NCBI RefSeq assembly: GCF_001858025.1
Contig: NZ_LZQD01000012.1
Coordinates: forward strand, 59,539-123,538
From: Trichormus sp. NMC-1
GTDB taxonomy: Bacteria; Cyanobacteriota; Cyanobacteriia; Cyanobacteriales; Nostocaceae
Direction of reading: 5' to 3'
Length of the DNA: 64,000 nucleotides
The notes under the pieces were generated by a model. That model ran no database searches. It saw nothing but the letters and a program-made list of their open reading frames with translations, and was not told the origin of the DNA. Made by a program: the position numbers and the translations under genes. Below are positions 8,152 through 17,308 of the stretch, piece by piece; position 1 is the first letter of the stretch, and the number at the start of each line of letters is the position of its first letter.

Positions 8152-10086
8152 CTAATTACCAACGTTTTTAGCATTACTAATGTATCGAGAAGTTAAACTA
8201 GGAATACAGGTCAACGTTCCATTATCGCTGTTTTTATTGCCATAAAAAGCTAAAGCAGTTTGTCCGTAATCTTTCAGACTGAGACGACCAAAAACATCAG
8301 AACTACTAGCATCAACTTTGCTATTATCACCACCAAAATGCTTTTGAGCTACTCGTTCAATCAGTCGTTCACCAGTGAATGATTGTCCTGTAATCGGGTC
8401 AATTTCCGTTTGAGTTACTTGAATTTTATTGGCAATATCAGCCATAAATGCCCTATCCTGGTCAGCAGGAGGAAAAAACTCAAATAATTCAGCTTCAGTT
8501 GGTTGATATCCTTGTTTAACTCGCTTAAGAAACTCTTCCCCTCCAGACTTGGCAGCAATTAACCGCACTGCATAGGGGTTGTAACTCATGAACTGATACC
8601 GTCCCAGTCCTCGACCACAATTTAACCCGTTATCCGCACAGGTATGCACACCAACAGCTTGATAATCTCCACTACCAGCACTTTCAATTTCAGCAATGGC
8701 GTTTCCTAGTAATGGCAAATTAACACCGGAAAAAGATTGACTGACAATTGAGCGATTAGCACGGGTAAATGTGCAAGGATTAATTTGATTTGTTACTGTA
8801 TTACTTTGACTGAGATTACCTTTCACCTCTCTATTTGCACCCGTTGGTGTAGAAGTAGTATTAACACTTTGCTCATTCCCACTGTCCAAATTGCCTACAA
8901 ACATCAAAGCATTCACCTGATAGCTGAAAAAAGGAATTGGACCAATAAAATAAGGTGTACAACCCATTTTCCCAGCGCAGAACCGAAAGTATAAAGCCGT
9001 ATCGACTGTATCTGTGGTTTCATCTGTTTCCATGACCACAACTTTAAAAGCTTTACCAAAGGGTAAACGTCCGGTTGGTTCTCGGCCATTGTTAACCGCT
9101 TTGAGGATACCCGAACCTCCCTCAACTTCCTGGTATTTACCGGAAATCCATTGCTTACCTTCCGAAGAAGAGCGATCGCTTGCACCTACATTTTCCAAAT
9201 CATCTAGTTCTAAATAAGCACAATCTTTTTGAGTACAGGGGACAGAAAAACCTTGCACATCTGAACCAGAAATAGTATTTTTACGGCGATTTTCTGCTGT
9301 TCCATAAACTGCATCAATCCGCATGACTAAATTACCAACTTCACTGATAGGATTGGGCATCAATCCTAAAGGCACTTGTCCCAGTCCTGGAATATTTTTG
9401 ACAAAACTATTCATCCAATTTGTTAAATCTTGAATTGGTACTGCTTCTAAATTAGGAATTGAAGTCAGCGAAAACTTGGACAAGTCAATTTCTCCCAGCT
9501 TGATGTTCCCAACTTCGTATTGTGTCAATACCTGAGATAAAGTTAAATTTGCTGGTTGAATTCCTTTAGTTTTCAGTAAAGCAGCAATAGATTGAATATC
9601 TTTGACTGCTGTTTGAGCTAATTGAGGAACAACTTTAGCTAAATGACTCAATGTTTGTTCTTTAATCAAAGAAAATTCACTCAAGGCAATCTTGTTGAAC
9701 TCAATAGATGTAATATCTCCAATAGCTTGCAAAGCAAACTTTTCTGCTTGCAATGCCTCACTGATATCTCCTAACTTCAAATATACATCAGGAGTCATGC
9801 CCACAGTCCAAGTCCGACTCAAATCATAACCTAATGTTTGGCTATAGGGACTGCCATCAATTGCCCCAGATTGACTGATACCTGGTAGTTGACTCAGAGA
9901 AATTCGATTCCAGTCTGGCAACAAAAGTTTGTTAGCAGGTAATCGAGATTGAGCATTAGCAACTTCTACAATTCGAGTAGGCAGATTGCCATTATTAAAT
10001 ATGCTGTTTGCAGCCTGAACAGTGACACTGTAGATAATAAAACTGATGACAATTAGCAAAAATATCCATCTTTTTGAATTGTTCAT
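8152..10086 (-). CDS. Secreted lysozyme/lytic-transglycosylase-like protein
   Basis: A signal peptide is visible (basic MNNSKR, then IFLLIVISFIIYSVTVQA). The middle is unlike known families, with repeated I/L-x-L-S-F/Q helical segments (SQLPGIS, LSKFSLTSIPNL) and several Cys pairs (CTQKDC, CAGKMGC). From about residue 455 the pattern IAEIESAGSGDY ... GLGRYQFM, with a candidate catalytic Glu, resembles goose-type/SLT lysozyme domains that cut peptidoglycan, as VirB1 and its relatives do during conjugation. Together with the coupling protein this suggests a wall-opening role in DNA transfer; that is inference. It is long (644 aa) for the class. ATG at 10086. Confidence 0.7.
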   Translation of the reverse strand: MNNSKRWIFLLIVISFIIYSVTVQAANSIFNNGNLPTRIVEVANAQSRLPANKLLLPDWNRISLSQLPGISQSGAIDGSPYSQTLGYDLSRTWTVGMTPDVYLKLGDISEALQAEKFALQAIGDITSIEFNKIALSEFSLIKEQTLSHLAKVVPQLAQTAVKDIQSIAALLKTKGIQPANLTLSQVLTQYEVGNIKLGEIDLSKFSLTSIPNLEAVPIQDLTNWMNSFVKNIPGLGQVPLGLMPNPISEVGNLVMRIDAVYGTAENRRKNTISGSDVQGFSVPCTQKDCAYLELDDLENVGASDRSSSEGKQWISGKYQEVEGGSGILKAVNNGREPTGRLPFGKAFKVVVMETDETTDTVDTALYFRFCAGKMGCTPYFIGPIPFFSYQVNALMFVGNLDSGNEQSVNTTSTPTGANREVKGNLSQSNTVTNQINPCTFTRANRSIVSQSFSGVNLPLLGNAIAEIESAGSGDYQAVGVHTCADNGLNCGRGLGRYQFMSYNPYAVRLIAAKSGGEEFLKRVKQGYQPTEAELFEFFPPADQDRAFMADIANKIQVTQTEIDPITGQSFTGERLIERVAQKHFGGDNSKVDASSSDVFGRLSLKDYGQTALAFYGNKNSDNGTLTCIPSLTSRYISNAKNVGN

Positions 10087-10248
10087 AATTCAAGTTTTCC
10101 TGTGAGGATGGCAACCACCACGGCAACACGATAACTACACCCCAATCAATCAAGTATTTTCTTGAATCAAGACTGGATTTGTTTGACTTTGGGATGTACG
10201 TATTAGAGAAAATATGATTGATAAATCGCATTCCTGAATCCTGACGAT

Positions 10249-10614
10249 TTACAACTCTAATTCTGGGGATGTTGACTGTTGACTTTTCTTAGACTTGTAA
10301 CCTAAACCAGAGCCATATCCTGGTAATTTGGGATTGGGATTAGCTGCTGATTCGGTATAGGGTGTATCACCCAAGTTAATTTCAAAAACATTTTCTTGAT
10401 AACCATCTGCAAATCTGTCTGTTTCCCAAGGGTTAATATTATCCTCATCACCTTGGGATTGATAACCGTTGGCAGACTTAACCTGACGATTATTTTCATC
10501 CTCAAAATTTGATTCCTCAAGGGTATAACCATGCGACTGATAACCCTTGGTAGACTTAACACCAGGATTATTTTCATCCTCAGTGTTTTGATTTAATGCG
10601 GGTTCTTGATTCAT
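10249..10614 (-). CDS. Small polar protein with internal repeat, unknown
   Basis: Unknown function. The 121-residue product contains two copies of a 25-residue unit, seen as EDENNPGVKSTKGYQSHG and EDENNRQVKSANGYQSQG, and is rich in Asn, Gly and Tyr with no hydrophobic core, suggesting a disordered or linker protein. It lies immediately upstream of the secreted lysozyme-like gene on the same strand (gap 162 bp), so co-transcription is plausible. ATG at 10614, divergent from the gene at 10743. Confidence 0.55.
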   Translation of the reverse strand: MNQEPALNQNTEDENNPGVKSTKGYQSHGYTLEESNFEDENNRQVKSANGYQSQGDEDNINPWETDRFADGYQENVFEINLGDTPYTESAANPNPKLPGYGSGLGYKSKKSQQSTSPELEL

Positions 10615-10742
10615 TGGTATGACCTGAAAAACAATACCAATACCAGCATAAAAAATTGATTGATTAACGGCACTAACCGATTGGCTAATTATGTCTTAGC
10701 CTATTGGCTATTTTGGGTGATGCGCTCATATCGAGAAGACAA

Positions 10743-11438
10743 ATGGCACAAATCAACTTGATTCCACCCGAAGTCATGGCAGAAATCAATAATCATAAAA
10801 ATGCTAAACTGCCAGACAACACTTTGAAAATGCTGCAAATTCTCGCTAGTTTAAATACCCCTAAAGAATTGTTAGCAACTTTATTAGAAATAGCCGAATT
10901 TTCTATACACCATATTCGCTATCTGGCAGGTCCATTAGTGATTTACGGCAATTCTTGGAGTGATACAATTCCTCAATGGCTGAAATTTGCTTGTATTCAA
11001 GACAGGTTAGAACTAATTTGCAATGAGTATGAACAAAATCAAGTTGGTGAATATGCCACAGCTACAGAAGTTCTCACTTACATGATGCCTGCAAGTTACG
11101 AAGCACCTTTGCATCGAGATTACGCTGACCTTTATCTTTGGGTAGGCAATGAAGTTTTAACTAAATACAATAAATTACCAAAAGATTGCCAGAGTTTTTA
11201 TGAATTTATTGATGGTACTACGAGTGATACTAGCAATAAATCCATCATTCATTTTCAGCAGGTAAAAAATGATTTTCACGATATTAGTCAATCAATTCGC
11301 CGCAGCATAGTTAAACACGCAGCACAAGAAGGATGGGGTAAACGTCGTGTTAATTCTAAGTCTAAGATAGACTCAATTGAAAATACTCCTCCTCCTGAAT
11401 CTTCCTCCAATTCATCTGTACAAATGGACTTGTTTTAA
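10743..11438 (+). CDS. Unknown plasmid protein
   Basis: I recognise no domain. The protein (about 231 aa from the ATG at 10743) is helical, with a conserved-looking core LASLNTPKELLATLLEIAEF and ADLYLWVGNEVLTKYNKLP, and a disordered tail rich in Ser/Pro ending VQMDLF. GAGAAG lies a few bases before the ATG, while the longer frame opens only with a TTG at 10704 inside the promoter-like repeat TATTGGCTATTTT. It is divergent from the 10614 gene. A hairpin follows the stop. Confidence 0.6.
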   Translation: MAQINLIPPEVMAEINNHKNAKLPDNTLKMLQILASLNTPKELLATLLEIAEFSIHHIRYLAGPLVIYGNSWSDTIPQWLKFACIQDRLELICNEYEQNQVGEYATATEVLTYMMPASYEAPLHRDYADLYLWVGNEVLTKYNKLPKDCQSFYEFIDGTTSDTSNKSIIHFQQVKNDFHDISQSIRRSIVKHAAQEGWGKRRVNSKSKIDSIENTPPPESSSNSSVQMDLF

Positions 11439-11449
11439 AGTTACCAAAA

Positions 11450-11486
11450 ATCCTCAGTTTTAAACTAGAAGTTCGAGACTGAGGAT
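11450..11486 (+). terminator. Hairpin after the 10743 gene
   Basis: ATCCTCAGT (11450-11458) and ACTGAGGAT (11478-11486) form a 9-bp stem 12 bases after the stop codon. No strong T-run follows, so it could be a weak terminator or an mRNA end stabiliser. Confidence 0.45.
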
Positions 11487-11603
11487 ACATTTGCTCTAAC
11501 CATTGTCATGTTCTAAGTTTCATTGAATCGTGTTGATTGAAAGCAAGTGAAATGGAAGCTATTGCTTCATTGTTTTTGATAATCAAATCTCAATTTAGTT
11601 ACC

Positions 11604-12413
11604 ATGAATATTCAATCAGTTCAAGAAAATTTAAATTATCTCATCCTGGTAATTACAGCATTCTCTATCATTGTCATGTTTATTGATTTTATGGTGGGAT
11701 TAGTGCATTTATGGCATCAAATCGCTCTTAACGTCGAATATTGTACCACTCACAAAACATCTGAGCAATCAAACATTGAACCTATTGATACCACAAATAG
11801 CAATCTTAATGTTGAACAAGAAAATTGTCATCTATCTGCTAACTATAATTCTGTTGCCAATAGCTCTAAAAATGTTGAACATAACAATTGTAATCAATCA
11901 ACTATTCTTGAGCATGATGATTTAACCAAGATTGAGAACCAGAATCAATCCAGTAATTCTAGCAACTTTGAGCATGATAATGGTAATCAATCGAATATCC
12001 ATGAGTATGATGATTTAACCACAGTTGAAAACACATTTAGTATTTCTAGCATTTTTGAAAATGACAATGGTAATCAATCAAATGATAGCACTTCTTTACA
12101 ACCAGAACTTGAACTCAACAATTCAGTTACTATTAACATAGACAAAATTGATTTACGCACAGCCAGAAAAATTGCCAGTGCCATTAAAAAAGTTTCAAAA
12201 ACCAAATCTGACCTAATTATCAAACAAACAGTCAATGGTAAAAGCGTTCCTTTAGCTTGGTTACAAGCACAGATTAAAAATCGCTTAGAAATTGCCCCAG
12301 AAATTGTCAAACCAATTATTCAAGAATTAGCTCCTACTGCTATTAATAATTCTCAGCATATCCAGCATCATCAGGTTGTCCAAACAAGTAAACGTCAGCG
12401 TCAAATTAGTTAA
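11604..12413 (+). CDS. Membrane-anchored Asn-rich protein, unknown
   Basis: Unknown function. One transmembrane helix near the N-terminus (about residues 12-38, LNYLILVITAFSIIVMF) is followed by a low-complexity stretch with repeated HDNGNQSN and EHDDLT/EYDDLT units (residues 60-165). A compact C-terminal domain from about 175 contains DLRTARKIASAIKK and GKSVPLAWLQAQIKNRL, which looks like a helical nucleic-acid-binding fold (SAP/HeH-like) but is not proven. The combination could tether DNA or RNA to the membrane. A terminator-like hairpin follows the stop. Confidence 0.6.
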   Translation: MNIQSVQENLNYLILVITAFSIIVMFIDFMVGLVHLWHQIALNVEYCTTHKTSEQSNIEPIDTTNSNLNVEQENCHLSANYNSVANSSKNVEHNNCNQSTILEHDDLTKIENQNQSSNSSNFEHDNGNQSNIHEYDDLTTVENTFSISSIFENDNGNQSNDSTSLQPELELNNSVTINIDKIDLRTARKIASAIKKVSKTKSDLIIKQTVNGKSVPLAWLQAQIKNRLEIAPEIVKPIIQELAPTAINNSQHIQHHQVVQTSKRQRQIS

Positions 12414-12429
12414 TTGAATCAAGTTATAA

Positions 12430-12461
12430 GGAGAGGGATATTACATATAAACCTCTCTTTT
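12430..12461 (+). terminator. Terminator-like hairpin
   Basis: GAGAGG (12431-12436) pairs with CCTCTC (12452-12457) followed by TTTT, starting 17 bases after the stop of the 11604 gene. The rest of the gap up to 12748 shows no ORF or clear repeat. Confidence 0.6.
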
Positions 12462-12748
12462 ACAAAGTTTGGAGGTTGAATTCCCCTGCTTCTAACTGAA
12501 CTTTAGACTAATTTTCCCTCCTAATCCGCCAAAGTCTCTCTAGGCAAGGCTTTAAGGGTTTGCCAGTTATTTTAGGTTTTGTAAGTCATAAGCCTATAGT
12601 TACGTCAGGGTTTGAGCCTACAAGAAAAGATTTAGTCTAAACTCCATCCAGTTCTAAAGGCAGCAAGAGGCATTATGAATTAATTTAATTATTCTTATCA
12701 AACAATACCAACGAATACTTATGGCTAAAAAGCCAAATTATCATCACT

Positions 12749-14563
12749 ATGAATTACTCTCCAGAATACACTTTAGTCAAAGATATTCCCACTCTCAAAA
12801 GAGTTATCAAACCTTTGTTTAAAGCCGAAATTTTAGCCTTAGATTGTGAAACAACAGGACTAGATCCTTTAACTGATACAATTAGATTAATTCAAATAGC
12901 TGCACCTAATTACCCAGTTGTACTAATTGATTTACCAGCTATATCTGTGCGCGATAGCGCAGAACACAATACCAAAAGTAATCAGCTACACTGCACCAGA
13001 AGCACTCGCACTGAAACTTATCATTTGCTACTCAAAAAACTCTTCTGCAACTCTGCTGTGAAAATTGCTCATAATGCCAAATTTGAATGGCAATTTCTCA
13101 CTCAAGCTGGACTTCAACCTTCTGGATATTTCTTTGATACACAACTTGCTTACCAAGTTGTGAATGCGGGAATTAAAACTAGTGCATCTTTAGAAAATGT
13201 AGCTCGTAAACTGTTGCGTATACAACTAGATAAAACCTTACAAACTAGCAATTGGCATCAACAACTGACTCCAGCACAATTACAATATGCTGCTACAGAT
13301 GCTGCTATTTTACTTGACCTTTACCCGATTTTAGTCAAGAAATTAACACAGGCGAAATTGCTAAAAATTGCCCAACTGGAATTTCATTGTCTGCCTGTTG
13401 TCGCCCAAATGGAACTCAATGGAATGTTGTTTGACTTATCCAGATGGCAAACGCTGGGTGCAAAGTTAGAAGCTGATAAAATAACTGCACTTCAACAGTT
13501 AAAACAACTGCGTCTTGCTGGTAAATCTCAACTATCACTGTTACCCGAATTAACGGATATTGTTAATCCTAATTCACCCCCACAAGTATTAGCTGCTCTC
13601 CAGGCTCTGGGTATTGCCATACAATCAACTAACCAAAAAGATTTAGTCCCTTTGGTTAATCAATATCCTATTATTAAGGCTCTTTTAGACTATCGCCACC
13701 TTGCCAAAATTACTGCTACTTTTACTGATAGTTTACCTAAACACATTCACCCCAAAACTGGGAGAATTCACCCCAATTACTATCAACTAGGCGCAAGGTC
13801 TGGAAGATTTTCCTGTCGTCACCCACCATTACAAACCATTCCCCGTCATGCGGCGGCTAGAAATTGCTTTATTGCTGCACCTGGCTACCAAATTTTAGCA
13901 GCAGATTATTCGCAAATCGAATTAAGAATTGTCGCGCGTCTCTCTGGTGATGCTAAGATGCGCCAAGCCTACCGTCAAGGTGCTGATTTGCACAAACTTA
14001 CGGCAGCTTTGGTAACTGGTAAGCGGATCATGGAGGTTACTGAAGAAGACCGCAGACTGGCTAAAGCGATTAATTTTGGACTTATTTACGGTATGGGGGC
14101 TGCTAAACTTCGCATTTATGCTGAAACTAAGTATGGTGTGACGATGACACTGGATCAGGCGAAGGCTTTTAGAAAGCGGTTTTTTGATGCTTATTCTGGT
14201 GTGACTAAGTGGCACGAAACGATTAAGCAGGCATATTTGCGGGGTATTAAAGAAAGTCGGACTTTAGCAGGGAGAAGACGGAGATGGGCTGATAAACCCA
14301 GGTTAGCAGAAATGCTTAATCATCCTGTGCAAGGGTTGAATGCAGATATTAATAAGTTGGCGATGGTGAAGCTTGTTAAGCCGTTAAGTAGAACTCATGC
14401 AAAGTTTATCTGCGTTGTCCATGATGAAATTGTCCTGGAATGTCCAGAGAATGAGGTGGAACGAGTGAGCAAAATGCTACACAGATGTATGGTGGCTGCG
14501 GCTGAAAAGTTTCTCAACCCTGTGCCTGTGGTAGTAGATATTACGGTAGGTGATAGCTGGTAA
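12749..14563 (+). CDS. Plasmid DNA polymerase, family A (3'-5' exonuclease plus polymerase)
   Basis: A replicative or repair polymerase lacking the N-terminal 5'-3' exonuclease of bacterial Pol I. The proofreading exonuclease motifs are all visible: ALDCETTGLDP (Exo I), IAHNAKFEWQF (Exo II) and YAATDAAILLDLY (Exo III). Polymerase motifs follow: LAADYSQIELRI (A), RRLAKAINFGLIYGMGA (B) and CVVHDEIVLE (C), so the enzyme should be active. At 604 aa it resembles phage and plasmid family A enzymes. A segment between Exo I and Exo II (12945-13015, including TGCGCGATAGCGCA) looks like an inserted short repeat translated in frame. It is probably a plasmid-borne extra polymerase alongside the chromosomal polA. 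Confidence 0.92.
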   Translation: MNYSPEYTLVKDIPTLKRVIKPLFKAEILALDCETTGLDPLTDTIRLIQIAAPNYPVVLIDLPAISVRDSAEHNTKSNQLHCTRSTRTETYHLLLKKLFCNSAVKIAHNAKFEWQFLTQAGLQPSGYFFDTQLAYQVVNAGIKTSASLENVARKLLRIQLDKTLQTSNWHQQLTPAQLQYAATDAAILLDLYPILVKKLTQAKLLKIAQLEFHCLPVVAQMELNGMLFDLSRWQTLGAKLEADKITALQQLKQLRLAGKSQLSLLPELTDIVNPNSPPQVLAALQALGIAIQSTNQKDLVPLVNQYPIIKALLDYRHLAKITATFTDSLPKHIHPKTGRIHPNYYQLGARSGRFSCRHPPLQTIPRHAAARNCFIAAPGYQILAADYSQIELRIVARLSGDAKMRQAYRQGADLHKLTAALVTGKRIMEVTEEDRRLAKAINFGLIYGMGAAKLRIYAETKYGVTMTLDQAKAFRKRFFDAYSGVTKWHETIKQAYLRGIKESRTLAGRRRRWADKPRLAEMLNHPVQGLNADINKLAMVKLVKPLSRTHAKFICVVHDEIVLECPENEVERVSKMLHRCMVAAAEKFLNPVPVVVDITVGDSW

Positions 14564-14595
14564 CTACGGAACTTCAACAAAAATTGTCTTGATGC

Positions 14596-14618
14596 TCCCG
14601 CTCTATAAAGGGACGGGA
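14596..14618 (+). terminator. Weak hairpin after the polymerase
   Basis: TCCCG (14596-14600) pairs with CGGGA (14614-14618), 33 bases after the stop. No T-run follows, so it may instead be a relic of an IS200/IS605-type end. Confidence 0.35.
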
Positions 14619-14702
14619 TATTACGGCAATTTGATAAAATCAATGTAAATTCTGTTAAATTGAGCTAAAATTTAATAGCTAAATAGCAGTTTATACCTTG
14701 CA

Positions 14703-15485
14703 ATGAACCCCTACGCTATCCTTAATCAGAGCAAATATCAGCGTGTTAGTGATGGCATGAGCCGACCCTTGCTAGAAAACTGCGAGACTGCCTCACATAT
14801 CCTTATTTTAGTTTGGCCACAACTTGGAGATTTTGATAGTCTGGAATATGCGTGGTGGTTACAGCGCGAAGCTAAAAACTTGACAGATAAAAAACTCGCT
14901 ATTCGTGCGGTGGGAATTGGTAATCTCGCTTCTGGAAAAAAATTCTGTGAATATACAGGATTTCCGCCGGAAAATTTATTTGTTGAACCGAATGGAGAAC
15001 TACATCGCCAACTCAATCTCTATTCTGGTCTGAATATTTCTCTCCCTGGGCTTGCTGAGTCTGGGAAAGCTTGGCTAAATCTAATTTTGATGTGTGCAGG
15101 GATTGGTAGTCCGGGAACTCTAGCTGAAGTTTTTCGGGGATACAAGGGCGATCGCAAAGCCCCTCAACTTATTGGGGATAATGAAATCATTCAAGGTACT
15201 CCTCTACCTGCTTTTCAAGGCTCGTTTTTCCAATTAGCCGGCGGAAGTGGCTTTCAACGCCCCTTTGAGTTAGCTACTCTGCGGCTACGGAATATGGTGG
15301 AAGTTCTCAGAAATTGGCAGACTTATGTACCGAATTCTGCCTACTTAACTCAGCGCGGTGGCACTTTTTTGTTTGATCGCAAAGGTCAGTTACTTTACAA
15401 ACATCGAGATCCAGGAATTCTCGGATTTGCTGCTAATATGAGCCAACCCCTATCATTTTTATCCTTAATTGAAAACTGTGCGTAA
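14703..15485 (+). CDS. Peroxiredoxin-like (AhpC/TSA-2 type) protein
   Basis: The sequence follows a cyanobacterial peroxiredoxin-like family with thioredoxin fold: strand HILILVWPQLGDFDSLEYAW, helix WWLQREAKNL, then LAIRAVGIGN and a late strand GGTFLFDRKGQLLYKHRDPG. That last beta-hairpin is the usual end of AhpC/TSA-like domains. No CxxC is present; Cys in GKKFCEYTGFP is a candidate but the catalytic residue is not certain. Length (260 aa) fits the family. The start ATG follows a TATACCTTG stretch. A MITE lies just after the stop. Confidence 0.65.
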   Translation: MNPYAILNQSKYQRVSDGMSRPLLENCETASHILILVWPQLGDFDSLEYAWWLQREAKNLTDKKLAIRAVGIGNLASGKKFCEYTGFPPENLFVEPNGELHRQLNLYSGLNISLPGLAESGKAWLNLILMCAGIGSPGTLAEVFRGYKGDRKAPQLIGDNEIIQGTPLPAFQGSFFQLAGGSGFQRPFELATLRLRNMVEVLRNWQTYVPNSAYLTQRGGTFLFDRKGQLLYKHRDPGILGFAANMSQPLSFLSLIENCA

Positions 15486-15502
15486 ACTATAGGAATCCGG
15501 TT

Positions 15503-15699
15503 CAGGGAAAACGCATCTTATCAATAAGGGCGATTCAATCTCAATAATGACCAAAATATTCGCATTAACGACCACTTATTGACAATATTTTAGTCCATTA
15601 CTATGATCCTGAAAAAATCAATCAAACGATAAATAGGGATTTTTTGGTTCATACATTAAAACGGTATTTTGTCAATAAGATTTAGATGCGTTTCCCCTG
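15503..15699. mobile_element. MITE, 197 bp, with 10-bp target duplication
   Basis: The left end CAGGGAAAACGCATCT and the reverse complement of the right end CAGGGGAAACGCATCT are inverted repeats with one mismatch. The element is flanked by perfect direct copies of GAATCCGGTT (15493-15502 and 15700-15709). It has no ORF. A 10-bp duplication points to an IS4-like parent, not identified here. Confidence 0.88.
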
Positions 15700-15710
15700 G
15701 AATCCGGTTT

Positions 15711-15933
15711 GATTCTTGTTCATTATACTGAGACTCAATCGTTAATTCGATGGGGTTTACGAGCTTGTATGGCTTACGCCACGCTACACCACGCCACAGT
15801 ATCAAAATTGGGATGGTTTGGTGCTATTAAATATCCCATTACTACACCTAAAATATTAGGAATTGCCACATTAGTAATAGCGATTCTAATTAATCAATTG
15901 GATACAAACTATTTTCATAAAAATGTCAATTAG
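15711..15933 (+). pseudogene. Probable remnant of a small multidrug/DMT-type transporter
   Basis: The frame after the MITE reads KLGWFGAIKYPITTPKILGIATLVIAILINQ near its end, resembling the last helix of YdcZ-type DMT proteins. The preceding part contains an inserted short repeat (15769-15799, TACGCCACGCTACACCACGCC) and there is no normal ATG at the N-terminal side; without the MITE a TAG still precedes the frame. I read this as a decayed 3' fragment. It overlaps the start of the next open frame by a few bases. Confidence 0.4.
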
Positions 15934-16031
15934 TGCCGAGGATAAGTTTGAAAATTGCTATATTTTTAAACTCATCTGCTCACGGTAAAATTACACAACT
16001 TATTCCCTTACATCTAAGAATAGCAAAAACT

Positions 16032-16580
16032 ATGGAATGGCTTAATGAACCTGCTAACTGGTCGCATTCTGAGCAGCAAATCATCATTAGAACTGCACCA
16101 AAAACTGATTTTTGGCGGATAACTCACTATGGTTTTATTCGTGATAGTGGACATTTCTACTTTGACCGAGTGAGTACAGATTTTGTTGTTGATGTCAAGA
16201 TAAAAGGCAAATATCAAGACTTATATGATCAGGCAGGAATTATGATTCGTGCCGATGAAAAACATTGGATTAAAACTGGAATTGAATATGTTGATGGAGT
16301 GCAAAATGTGAGTGCTGTTGTCACTCATAACTATTCAGATTGGTCATTTACACCTTTATTAAATCCTCCTCAGATTTTTCAGCTACGGGTTGAGCGATGT
16401 CAAGAGGCTATTCATATCGCTTATTTAGATGAATATGACCGCTATGTTCCCTTGAGAATGGCTTATTTTCCAGTTCAGCAAGATATTCAAGTCGGAATTA
16501 TGTGTGCATCACCACAAGGAAATGGGTATGAGGTAATTTTTGAAGATTATCAATTAACAAAAAAAGGGGGAAATTTATGA
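16032..16580 (+). CDS. DUF1349 family protein
   Basis: The product (182 aa from ATG 16032) matches the DUF1349 concanavalin-like fold: WLNEPANW at the start, then FYFDRVSTDFVVDVKIKGKY, DQAGIMIRADEKHWIKTGIEY and QVGIMCASPQGNGYEVIFEDY. Family members have been linked to carbohydrate binding or enolase regulation, without a firm reaction. The frame is open back to 15933, but the family begins at MEWLNEP. Its stop overlaps the next start (ATGA at 16577-16580), so the two are translationally coupled and probably work together. Confidence 0.85.
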   Translation: MEWLNEPANWSHSEQQIIIRTAPKTDFWRITHYGFIRDSGHFYFDRVSTDFVVDVKIKGKYQDLYDQAGIMIRADEKHWIKTGIEYVDGVQNVSAVVTHNYSDWSFTPLLNPPQIFQLRVERCQEAIHIAYLDEYDRYVPLRMAYFPVQQDIQVGIMCASPQGNGYEVIFEDYQLTKKGGNL

Positions 16581-17251
16581 TAGATATTCAAGATTTAGCT
16601 AATTCTATCCTCCAAAAGCAATCAAAATTATCAATAGATAGAGCTTTTTTAGTTGCTGTCAGTGGTATTGATGGCTCTGGAAAAGGTTATATTACTGAAA
16701 AATTAATTACTGCTTTGAATCAGCAAAATCTTCATGCTGTTGCTATTAATTTAGATCCTTGGCATAAGTTACCAAGCGAGCGATTTAATTCTGAACATCC
16801 AGGAGAGTATTTTTATCATCATGCTTTTCATTTTGATGATCTATTTCAAAAATTGATACTGCCGTTAAAAAATCAACGAATGGTTAATTTAACGACTGTT
16901 TTAACTGGAATTACAGGTATACCACAAACCTATAATTATCAATTTGCAAATGTGGATATAATTGTGCTTGAAGGAATATTTTTGCTGAAGCGATCGCTCC
17001 AACATTTCTATGATTTTAAGATTTGGATTGATTGTTCATTTGTCACTGCTTTGGAGAGAGCAATTCAGCGAAACCAAGAAGACATTTCACCAGAACAGAT
17101 ACTTGAGGATTACCAAAAAATTTATTTTCCTGCCCAAAAAGTTCATTTGGCAATTGACAATCCCAAATCAAGTACAGACGTGATCTATATTAATGATTTC
17201 AAGTTAGGTGTTCACCATGATCCACCGAATGCCCCTTCCTCAACAATGTAA
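16577..17251 (+). CDS. Uridine-kinase-like P-loop kinase
   Basis: A P-loop AVSGIDGSGKGYITEKL (about residues 27-43), a following strand HAVAINLDPWHK and IIVLEGIFLLK, then a lid-like region, are the order of uridine kinase/phosphoribulokinase-type enzymes. The product (224 aa) phosphorylates an unknown small molecule; uridine is the usual guess. The start ATG overlaps the DUF1349 stop by 4 bp. A GCGATCGC octamer lies inside the gene. Cytoplasmic. Confidence 0.82.
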   Translation: MIDIQDLANSILQKQSKLSIDRAFLVAVSGIDGSGKGYITEKLITALNQQNLHAVAINLDPWHKLPSERFNSEHPGEYFYHHAFHFDDLFQKLILPLKNQRMVNLTTVLTGITGIPQTYNYQFANVDIIVLEGIFLLKRSLQHFYDFKIWIDCSFVTALERAIQRNQEDISPEQILEDYQKIYFPAQKVHLAIDNPKSSTDVIYINDFKLGVHHDPPNAPSSTM

Positions 17252-17308
17252 GGTTGGAAAAATGTCAAGAAGAACCAATTAATTTACCAATCTCATCTGT
17301 CAGTCAGC

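Noticed and set aside
9995-10231. 78-residue minus-strand ORF
   Set aside because: Overlaps the signal peptide of the lysozyme-like gene in another frame; no conserved features.
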